From JBLHKS01 sp047620505 (GTDB lineage: Bacteria > Verrucomicrobiota > Verrucomicrobiia > Verrucomicrobiales > DEV007), in assembly GCA_047620505.1 (NCBI GenBank), contig JBLHKS010000305.1:1-6967 (forward strand): a DNA stretch of 6,967 bases. The letters are read 5' to 3'. This document shows, piece after piece, positions 1-5,505 of this stretch. The notes below the pieces were generated by a model. It saw nothing but the letters and a program-made list of their open reading frames with translations, was not told where the DNA came from and did no database searches. Numbering within the stretch: position 1 is the first letter of the stretch; each line of letters opens with the position of its first letter. The position numbers and the translations under genes were made by a program.

Positions 1-486
1 TGAATTCGCCTGTAAAATCGGCCTTCGCGTCACCCAGCAGCTGCTGGAGGCTGCCGAGGAATTGACTGAGCGGTTGAAGGTCGAGCGCCGTTGACGTCGA
101 TCCTCGCCCTCAAATACGACAAGCGTTGCGTCGTTGGTTTTCACTTCGAAGATCGCCTGCCCCTCACGCCAGATCGCCCGCAACGGCGTGGCGATTGTCA
201 GGTTGCTCATCTTAAGAACTGGTCGGTCGCGGGCACTGGTTTCGTAAAGAGTCAGGCCCCTGAGTCTTAGTCCACCGGTGAAAGTGAATTCCTGTTCATC
301 ATAAGAAAGATAAATCCGCTCTTGCTCAAGCCGCGAGGCGAGACCGGCCAATGCGGCTTCGGTCAACTGTCGGCGAAACAAGACGAGCGCCGCCAGAACG
401 ACAATCACGCTCACCCCGATTCCGAGCAGAATCCGGCGTCGTCTTTTTTGGCGACGCTTCAGTTTAGTTTTGGTCTTGGACGTCAA
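1..486 (-). CDS. AsmA/TamB-like membrane-anchored protein, 5' part only, with apparent frameshift
   Basis: The gene starts at 486 and runs off the left edge. The start must be TTG (484-486): an in-frame TAA at 499-501 lies just upstream and no ATG or GTG intervenes. No Shine-Dalgarno is seen at a useful distance. The N-terminus is strongly basic (KLKRRQKRRRR), followed by one membrane segment at about residues 19-37 (ILLGIGVSVIVVLAALVLF), then a beta-rich extracytoplasmic region including GGLRLRGLTLYE and VLKMSNLTIATPLRAIW. This layout is typical of AsmA/TamB/DUF748-like proteins, which span the periplasm and are linked to lipid transport or outer-membrane assembly. After FEVKTNDATLVVFEGE (about position 103) the frame turns into Arg/Ser-rich nonsense, while the frame one base away continues with TALDLQPLSQFLGSLQQLLG. 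That frame has a TGA at 110-112, so the shift lies between about 84 and 109. It follows the LapA gene by 31 bp, so it is probably the last visible member of the operon. The family call is tentative because only the N-terminus is visible. Confidence 0.55.
   Translation of the reverse strand, partial: MTSKTKTKLKRRQKRRRRILLGIGVSVIVVLAALVLFRRQLTEAALAGLASRLEQERIYLSYDEQEFTFTGGLRLRGLTLYETSARDRPVLKMSNLTIATPLRAIWREGQAIFEVKTNDATLVVFEGEDRRQRRSTFNRSVNSSAASSSCWVTRRPILQANS
84..109 (-). other. Apparent frameshift site in the AsmA-like gene
   Basis: Upstream of this stretch (higher coordinates) the coding-like frame has codons whose low coordinate is 1 modulo 3. Downstream, the coding-like frame is 2 modulo 3. 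The second frame is closed by TGA at 110-112, and the first turns low-complexity Ser/Arg-rich by about 100. Rejoining the two readings needs one extra base (one missing base in the sequence as given) around GAGGATCGACG. It may be an assembly or sequencing error or a true inactivating mutation. Confidence 0.5.
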
Positions 487-517
487 CTTGGCAACGCTTT
501 AGACGGATCCCTCGAGC

Positions 518-793
518 TCAGTCTTTCACTGCGGATTCGGATTTCGCCGCCGCTTCTTCTTGCTCGTGCCGCTGATGGCGAGCGCGAAATGAACTCGCAA
601 TCCAGCCGAGCCCAAAGCCGCCTCCGGCGACCAGCAAGAGGAGGATCGAGCGGCGCATTTCGATCTCCGCGATCAGAAGGTTAACGCTTACCTTCTCCAT
701 GTTGAAAAGGATAAAAAGGACGAACAAAACCGCGATCAAAATGGCGAGTCCGATCTTGATCTTCGTTCTAGTGGTTAGTTCGCTTATTGTCAT
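518..793 (-). CDS. LapA-domain (DUF1049) small inner-membrane protein
   Basis: This is a 91-residue protein with two membrane segments, at about residues 13-31 (IGLAILIAVLFVLFILF) and 48-66 (RSILLLLVAGGGFGLGWIA). The short link carries the N-x-E-x-V-x-V-N-L pattern seen in LapA (lipopolysaccharide assembly protein A) domains, and a charged, Ala/Glu/Lys-rich cytoplasmic tail covers about 67-91. Length and layout match the family. In E. coli LapA works with LapB to control LPS synthesis through LpxC turnover. Nothing like LapB is visible here, so that exact role is inferred only by family. The ATG at 791-793 lies 11 bp after the stop of the MscS gene, with only the weak leader CCAGAA before it. 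Translation probably depends on operon context. The next gene, AsmA-like, begins 31 bp later. DUF1049 is found in many bacteria without LPS-specific roles, so function is less certain than family. Confidence 0.8.
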   Translation of the reverse strand: MTISELTTRTKIKIGLAILIAVLFVLFILFNMEKVSVNLLIAEIEMRRSILLLLVAGGGFGLGWIASSFRARHQRHEQEEAAAKSESAVKD

Positions 794-804
794 TTCTGGT
801 TTTG

Positions 805-2928
805 TTAGAGCTCAATCGGGAGATCCGCTTTTGGCGCGAATCCGGAGCGCAGGTGCAGATCGCGTTGGGGAAATGGCACCTCGATCCCGTGCTCGTTTAG
901 ACTCGTTTCAATTTCCCAGAGGTAATCAGATTGCACGGCACCCGGGCGCTTCACAGCATCGGGCGTCAGCCACACGACGAGTTCGAAGTCGAGACTGCTA
1001 TCCCCGAATTTAACGAACCAGACACTCGGTTCGCGCTTCTTGCCGGAAAAGGTCCACGGGACTCGCGCGGCGGCTTCAAGCGCGGCTTTCTTCACGGTTT
1101 CCTTCTCGGTTCCGTAGGCCACGCCGAATGAAACGTGAATGCGCCGCACTGCTTCGCGAAGCGTCCAGTTGGTGACCTGGCCGTTCACAAACTCAGAGTT
1201 AGGAACTAGAATATCAACGTTGTCGTTCGTTGTGATCAGCGTGCTTCGCATGTTCACCTCCTTCACTTCGCCCGTCACTCCGGATTGCAACTCAACAAAA
1301 TCGCCAACGTTCAGGGTCTTCTCAAACAAGATGATTAGTCCAGATACAAAGTTGCTTACCAAGTTTTGAAGGCCGAAACCGAGTCCAATTCCAAGCGCAC
1401 TCGCGAACAAAGTTACCTTCGTCAAATCCAGTCCAATCGTCGAAAGCGCGAACATGATCCCGATGATCAGAATGACGTAGTGAATGAGGCGTTGAATAGT
1501 ATATGAGGCAGATTTGCTCAACCCGCCTTTGCTGGTTCCATAGCGCTCCATCGCTCGTCGGATGTGTTTTGAGCACCACAACGCGAAAAAGATAATCACG
1601 ATCGCCCAAATGATGCCGAAGGCGGTGACCGGCGATTCGTTCACTTCAAAGAGAGGATAGTTCAGGACTCCGGTCAGGCCGTTCCACGTGGTTTTCAGCC
1701 AATTGCCGGCCTTCGCCTTGTTGCGTTCGAGCCAGCCCTTGCTCGCCAGTTCGCGCTCGCTGAGTATCGTGGAGAGGAAGTCTCCCTCGTCCCGTGCGAG
1801 GCGCGCCGCGAGAACGGTGGCGTCGGATCGATCGGACAACTGAATTGTCTCGGTCAGGATCGCGGCAAAGCCGCTTGACGCGTCCGCCGTCGACAGTTGG
1901 CCGCCAGCAGCTGCTCGGATTCGCTTGGACGCGGTCGAGGCCTGCGACGCCAATTCGTTGGCACGGATTTTTAACGCTTCAAAGCTCTCGCGCTGAGCTG
2001 TCGCCGCTTTCCAATCTGGATCGCTCGCCGGCAAGGCGACTTTCGCGAGGACGAGCCCAAGCCGCGCTCGTGCCGCCCCGAGTTCGCTCACCACGACTCC
2101 CAGATCGTTCACCATGCTCGCCAACACATCCCGGCGAGCGGCCGCCGCGCTTTCGACCGGATTGGGCGAGGACACCGCCGCTGACGGAGGCAAAACTTGT
2201 TGCTGAGCTTCCGCGAAAGCCTTGGCTGCTTCGTCGACCCGGCGCTTCCATTCTTCGACATCCGCATCGGTTGCGACAACTCGACTCGGCATCTCCGCGG
2301 TTTGCGTTTCCAGCGCATCAACATGTTCCTGCCGTGCGTTGGCAGTCCGCGACTCTGCAGTCAGTTCGAGAGCGCGCGCCTCCATCTCTACGCGTAGCGT
2401 CATCAGTGAGAGTCCGCGATCGAACCGCGTCGAATCAGAAGCGCTCAGCGCCAGATAGGAGACTTTTCGCTCTTTTTGCTGCTGAAAGGATTTGTCGATG
2501 AGTGCGCGCTGCCATTCGACCTCACCACGAAGCGTCTCGACGTCGAATTTTGCCTGACGCAAATAGCTGTGACGCTCCAGGGCTTCGTCGATCGTGTAGG
2601 ATTCTTGAGCTTCGGGCGCGGGCACTGCCAGGGGAACCGGCACCACAAGCAGTGCTGCATAGCGATCCAGCGCAGCCGTGACGCGTTCCGCATTTGCGCG
2701 CAACACCGCCTCCTGTGCCGGTTCAATTCCGGCGAGCCGATTTGTCAGCAGTGTCTTGAATTCGGCGACGCGTTTGGAAACATCTGCCGCTTCTTCCTCC
2801 TCGCCGACCGTGAAATGCAGCCACCAATCTGCCGAAAGCCGGTCCGGCTCCGGTGTCTGCGCCACCGCGAAACCGAGGCTCAGGACGGCGGCAATCAGAT
2901 GGAGTCCGGAAGATCGAATCATAACCAT
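805..2928 (-). CDS. MscS-family mechanosensitive ion channel, large (707 aa)
   Basis: This is a predicted inner-membrane channel that opens under membrane tension to release solutes on hypo-osmotic shock. A signal-peptide-like segment (residues 1-23, possible cleavage after AVA before Gln24) precedes about 400 residues of Ala/Glu/Arg-rich, probably helical or coiled-coil extracytoplasmic sequence that I cannot assign. Three membrane helices follow at about 434-452, 479-500 and 504-535. The last is the pore helix with the Gly/Ala pattern SALGIGLGFGLQNLVSNF. The MscS beta domain is at about 540-590 (NVGDFVEL, GEVKEVNMRST, LVPNSEFVN), and the C-terminal alpha/beta cage ends in GIEVPFPQRDLHLRS. 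Length is far above E. coli MscS (286 aa), nearer to YbiO/MscK-type channels. Two ATGs are possible. The one at 2926-2928 is annotated; the one at 2920-2922 forms an ATGA overlap with the corA stop. Neither has a good Shine-Dalgarno. Translational coupling to corA is likely. Confidence 0.93.
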   Translation of the reverse strand: MVMIRSSGLHLIAAVLSLGFAVAQTPEPDRLSADWWLHFTVGEEEEAADVSKRVAEFKTLLTNRLAGIEPAQEAVLRANAERVTAALDRYAALLVVPVPLAVPAPEAQESYTIDEALERHSYLRQAKFDVETLRGEVEWQRALIDKSFQQQKERKVSYLALSASDSTRFDRGLSLMTLRVEMEARALELTAESRTANARQEHVDALETQTAEMPSRVVATDADVEEWKRRVDEAAKAFAEAQQQVLPPSAAVSSPNPVESAAAARRDVLASMVNDLGVVVSELGAARARLGLVLAKVALPASDPDWKAATAQRESFEALKIRANELASQASTASKRIRAAAGGQLSTADASSGFAAILTETIQLSDRSDATVLAARLARDEGDFLSTILSERELASKGWLERNKAKAGNWLKTTWNGLTGVLNYPLFEVNESPVTAFGIIWAIVIIFFALWCSKHIRRAMERYGTSKGGLSKSASYTIQRLIHYVILIIGIMFALSTIGLDLTKVTLFASALGIGLGFGLQNLVSNFVSGLIILFEKTLNVGDFVELQSGVTGEVKEVNMRSTLITTNDNVDILVPNSEFVNGQVTNWTLREAVRRIHVSFGVAYGTEKETVKKAALEAAARVPWTFSGKKREPSVWFVKFGDSSLDFELVVWLTPDAVKRPGAVQSDYLWEIETSLNEHGIEVPFPQRDLHLRSGFAPKADLPIEL

Positions 2929-3890
2929 TTTTGTTTTTTGAAGACCAAGAGAAGCGTCGTCGCGATCGACGCCATCACTGCGATTAAGATAAAATATCCG
3001 AATCTCGAATGCAGCTCCGGCATGTTGTCAAAGTTCATCCCGTAAATTCCCGCGAGAAATCCTAACGGGACAAAAACAGCCGTGATAATCGTAAGGACCT
3101 TCATGATCCCGTTCAAACGATGCGACGCCAGCGAAAGAAAGCCGTCGACCAGATCGCCGGCCAGTTCGTAATAGAGCAATGTGAGGCTGCTGGCGCGTTC
3201 CTGCTGCTCGAAAACGTCATTGAGCCAATGGCGGTGCTCCGCGTCGAATCCCGGGACAGGCTCAGCGCGCAGCTGATCGAGCACCTGCTGATGATAGAGA
3301 AAGATCCGCCGGATGCGCTTCAGATCGGCTTTGTAACCGGTTAGCTCGGCCAGAATTTCGTCGCCGCTGTTACCCAGCAGCTGCTCCTCGAGTTCTTCGA
3401 GCCTCGGCTCCAGCTCAAGCAAGATCGTCAGGTATCGTTCGACAAACAGCCGGATCAATCTTGCCGCCATTTGACCCGCTCCGCCTTCTGCGAACTTCTG
3501 CGGTTTCGCCACGACCTCTTTCTTCAACTTTTCGATCGATCGGCTGGCACCTGATGCTCGGGTAATCAAAAACCTCTTCCCCGCGAACATTGCGATCTGA
3601 ATGGTGGAGAAATGAATGTCCGTAGTTTCCGCCGTCAGCGTTTTGAAAAGAAGAAATGTCGACTCATCGAAAACCTCGAACTTCGGCGGATGCCGATCGC
3701 GTTTGGCATCTTGAAGCGCCAGCGTGTGGATCCCGAACCGCTCCTCCAGAACGGATTCGTGCACATTGGTTAGCTTTCCGGTTATTCGGACCCAGATGAT
3801 TGAGCCCGGCTCGCTGTCCCAGCGGTCGATCAGCTCGCCTTCGCCGGTTGTGACGGTTTTGAATTTAGAATCGAATAGAAGGCAGTCCAT
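2919..3890 (-). CDS. corA: CorA-family Mg2+/divalent cation channel (paralog 1)
   Basis: This 323-residue membrane protein is expected to form a pentameric channel for Mg2+ (or Co2+/Ni2+, or Zn2+ in ZntB-like members). Residues 1-240 are a soluble cytoplasmic domain ending in long charged helices (LEPRLEELEEQLL, about 160-172). Two membrane helices close the protein, at about 264-283 and 298-317. The signature YGMNF sits at 283-287, followed by the MPEL loop (about 290-293). The tail, FKKQKWL, is short and basic, as in the family. Length is normal and no signature residue is missing. The ATG at 3888-3890 lies 10 bp after the L,D-transpeptidase stop with no recognisable Shine-Dalgarno (leader AACAAATACCCC). 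The 3' end overlaps the mscS start by 10 bp (or 3 bp with the alternative ATG). It is clearly diverged from the CorA at 5920-6967. Ion specificity cannot be read from sequence. Confidence 0.93.
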   Translation of the reverse strand: MDCLLFDSKFKTVTTGEGELIDRWDSEPGSIIWVRITGKLTNVHESVLEERFGIHTLALQDAKRDRHPPKFEVFDESTFLLFKTLTAETTDIHFSTIQIAMFAGKRFLITRASGASRSIEKLKKEVVAKPQKFAEGGAGQMAARLIRLFVERYLTILLELEPRLEELEEQLLGNSGDEILAELTGYKADLKRIRRIFLYHQQVLDQLRAEPVPGFDAEHRHWLNDVFEQQERASSLTLLYYELAGDLVDGFLSLASHRLNGIMKVLTIITAVFVPLGFLAGIYGMNFDNMPELHSRFGYFILIAVMASIATTLLLVFKKQKWL

Positions 3891-3900
3891 GGGGTATTTG

Positions 3901-4518
3901 TTAGTAAATTTCGACAGGAGTTCCTACTCGAGTTCTGGCGAAGATCAATGGCATGACAGTTGAAGGAAAACGCAAGCAACCGTGCGAGGCCGGGTAGCCG
4001 GGTAGTTTGCCGACGTGCATCCCGACCCCGTCCCAAGTGAGGCGTTGCCAGAATGGAACCGGCGTTCCCACCCAACGGGATGCCGGCGGCGCTTTGTTGA
4101 CGCGAGAACTGACGTCGCGCAGCACGATTTGGCCGTTCGCATCCACGTAGTTTCCGTACAGAGAGGATTCATGGTAGGTCTTCTTTTCGAGAATGGTGAA
4201 CGAACCGCTCGGCGTCGGATGCGCGGCAACGCCCGTGGCGATCGGCGTATCGATTGCGATCCGGTCGCCAGCGAAGATTCTCGCACGTTGCTCGCTAAGC
4301 GAAATCTCGATTCGCGCGTTCTCGGGCGTGAGAAATTGGTAGACGTCATCGTCAACAAAGGCGTGGCCCTGAACCGCGTTGACTTCGATCATCCTGATGT
4401 TTGGCGAGCCAGCAGCTGCTGCGACCGGAAGTCTGCTCAAATTGGGTGACCTGACGCAACCGGCCACGAAAAGCGCGGTCGCCAGCAAAAAGGAAAAGTG
4501 GATGTGGATCGAGCGCAT
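3901..4518 (-). CDS. L,D-transpeptidase (YkuD) lipoprotein
   Basis: This is a 205-residue exported enzyme predicted to form 3-3 peptidoglycan cross-links or attach proteins to peptidoglycan. An N-terminal lipoprotein signal (hydrophobic FLLATALFVAGC) has a lipobox with Cys21 as the likely lipidated residue. The YkuD domain covers about residues 65-205. The catalytic signature is visible as His168 (GMHVG) and Ser178-His179-Gly180-Cys181-Leu182-Arg183, with Cys181 the nucleophile. The segments YGNYVDANGQ and the SHGCLR motif resemble ErfK/YbiS-type enzymes, especially Verrucomicrobiota-like ones by my recollection. No LysM or other binding domain is present, so membrane anchoring probably substitutes. 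The ATG at 4516-4518 is only 3 bp after the USP stop. It has the clearest ribosome binding site in the window, GGAAG at 4526-4530 with 7-nt spacing, placed inside the end of the USP gene. Substrate (cross-linking versus lipoprotein tethering) is not decidable here. Confidence 0.93.
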   Translation of the reverse strand: MRSIHIHFSFLLATALFVAGCVRSPNLSRLPVAAAAGSPNIRMIEVNAVQGHAFVDDDVYQFLTPENARIEISLSEQRARIFAGDRIAIDTPIATGVAAHPTPSGSFTILEKKTYHESSLYGNYVDANGQIVLRDVSSRVNKAPPASRWVGTPVPFWQRLTWDGVGMHVGKLPGYPASHGCLRFPSTVMPLIFARTRVGTPVEIY

Positions 4519-4521
4519 AGC

Positions 4522-5355
4522 TTAGCTTCCAAGAAAAAGAGCGGTTTCGCCGGATTCAATCAGTTCATCCGTCAGGCTTCCAATGAAGAAGTCCCGCACA
4601 CCGCGCTTGGAATGCAGGCCGATGACGATCAGGTCCGGATCCTGCGCCGGCTCCTCGCGGATGGCCTCTCGGATCGCCTTAGTCGAGCTGGCCTGCGTGA
4701 TTTCGCCAGCCCCGTGCGCCTTCAGATATTGCTCGGCCCGATCCAGCAGAAAACGCGAACGGTTTCGATCGGAATCTGCGTTGAGAACCGTGATCTTGTA
4801 GTCCAGCCCGCCAATCAGCAACGCGAAATCGCGCATCGCACGCATCCCCGACAGGCTGCCGTCGTAACAAATCAGTACGTTACGGATGGGCAGGAATTCA
4901 TCCGGAACGATGAGGAATGGCGTCGTGGTGTGACCGAGCACTTTGGTCAAACAAAGGGGATCGAGATCCTTCTCCGAAGTGTAGACGCCATGAAATCCAT
5001 GAACCACGAGATCGTAAAACATGGAGTGCTCGGCGATCACGTTGCTTGGGATGCCTTGAAGGGGAGCCTCATCGTGATCGACCCCGGCCTCGGCGCAGAT
5101 CGTCCGGAAACGCGTCAGCAGCTGCTGGATGTGCGAGTCGGCTTCTTTTCGATTCTGCCGTCCGGTATCTTCGGCGATCAACATCGCCGCTGCGTGCGCG
5201 GCGTGGCTTGCTGCGCGCCTTTGAACTGTGGGATCGTCGAGAATGACTTTCCCGATCACCTGAGCGCCAAGCGACCTGGCGATCGCGCAGGCGTGCCGAA
5301 TCGCGCTCTCGCAATGCGCCGAAAGTTCGAGGGGAACGAGAATGCGTTGAATCAT
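4522..5355 (-). CDS. Tandem-domain universal stress protein (UspA family)
   Basis: This cytoplasmic protein is made of two UspA domains, about residues 5-155 and 160-281 when counted from the upstream ATG at 5367. Each opens with the Usp beta-strand (QRILVPLELS; RNVLICYDGS). Domain 2 keeps Asp169-Gly170-Ser171 and a partial nucleotide-binding loop, Gly250-x2-Ser253-x9-Gly263-Ser264, where the canonical second glycine is Ser. Domain 1 has Glu14 where Asp is usual and a GFHG start (124-127) without the closing Gly-Ser, so it probably does not bind ATP. Usp proteins respond to starvation, envelope or oxidative stress by poorly defined means. I place the start at the second ATG (5353-5355), giving MIQRILVP, since Usp proteins normally begin just before the first strand. 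AGGG (5358-5361) precedes it at a too-short 2-nt spacing. The ATG at 5365-5367 would add four residues. It is the first gene of the downstream cluster, after a 138-bp gap, so a promoter probably lies in that gap. Confidence 0.9.
   Translation of the reverse strand: MIQRILVPLELSAHCESAIRHACAIARSLGAQVIGKVILDDPTVQRRAASHAAHAAAMLIAEDTGRQNRKEADSHIQQLLTRFRTICAEAGVDHDEAPLQGIPSNVIAEHSMFYDLVVHGFHGVYTSEKDLDPLCLTKVLGHTTTPFLIVPDEFLPIRNVLICYDGSLSGMRAMRDFALLIGGLDYKITVLNADSDRNRSRFLLDRAEQYLKAHGAGEITQASSTKAIREAIREEPAQDPDLIVIGLHSKRGVRDFFIGSLTDELIESGETALFLGS
4526..4530 (-). promoter_or_regulatory. Ribosome binding site of the L,D-transpeptidase gene
   Basis: GGAAG on the minus strand is separated by 7 nt from the ATG at 4516-4518. 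It lies within the last codons of the USP gene, next to its TAA stop, and fixes the transpeptidase start. It stands out because the other gene starts in this window lack a well-spaced Shine-Dalgarno. Confidence 0.6.
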
Positions 5356-5374
5356 GACCCTGAACATCGCAGGA

Positions 5375-5384
5375 CTGGCGCCAG
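5375..5384. repeat. Perfect 10-bp palindrome CTGGCGCCAG upstream of the USP gene
   Basis: CTGGCGCCAG is its own reverse complement and lies 20 bp before the chosen USP start at 5355. Its position would suit an operator or a leader structure. A 10-bp palindrome in GC-rich DNA can also arise by chance, and no second copy was noticed. Confidence 0.3.
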
Positions 5385-5471
5385 AGTCGTTTCTTTTCGT
5401 AAATCACTGAAAATAAGCGGTTTACAGCAGAGTTTACGCTCAGGACCAACGGTCAGACTGTCTTGGAATCT

Positions 5472-5489
5472 CACAGTTTGTCCACTGTG
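5472..5489. repeat. Inverted repeat CACAGT-6 nt-ACTGTG
   Basis: The arms CACAGT (5472-5477) and ACTGTG (5484-5489) are perfect 6-bp inverted repeats around a 6-nt loop. The repeat lies 16-34 bp after the DUF1801 stop. No T-run follows on either strand, so it is not a classical intrinsic terminator. An operator or a mild transcript-end structure is possible. Confidence 0.4.
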
Positions 5490-5494
5490 CAAGC

Positions 5495-5505
5495 GCCCGA
5501 CGGGC
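5495..5505 (-). terminator. Small GC hairpin directly after the DUF1801 stop codon (weak terminator candidate)
   Basis: On the minus strand, GCCC-GTC-GGGC follows immediately after the TAA (5506-5508). The 4-bp G/C stem is short and the sequence after it (GCTTGCACAG) has no U-run. It forms a tandem with the inverted repeat at 5472-5489, so the pair may mark the transcript end of the CorA-DUF1801 unit. Support is weak. Confidence 0.25.

Larger units (their letters stand above)
5368..5505 (-). promoter_or_regulatory. Intergenic region, probable leader/promoter of the USP-led operon
   Basis: This 138-bp gap is the only sizeable one in the window and separates the DUF1801 remnant from the stress/envelope cluster. 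It holds two small inverted repeats near its upstream end (5472-5489, 5495-5505) and a perfect 10-bp palindrome CTGGCGCCAG (5375-5384) close to the USP start. A locally AT-rich stretch (CTTATTTTCAG and TTTACGAAAAG on the minus strand, about 5393-5420) could hold a -10 element. I could not pair it with a convincing -35, so no specific promoter is claimed. Confidence 0.4.

Noticed and set aside
1794..2501. 235-residue plus-strand open frame, Arg/Ser/Pro-rich
   Set aside because: It is antisense to the MscS N-terminal region. The extreme Arg/Ser/Pro content is typical of a shadow frame in GC-rich coding DNA.
2476..3045. 189-residue plus-strand open frame crossing the corA/mscS junction
   Set aside because: It is antisense to two well-supported genes, with no domain signature.
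5472..5505. Strong Rho-independent terminator
   Set aside because: The stems are short (4 and 6 bp) and no T-run follows on either strand, so only a weak candidate is recorded.
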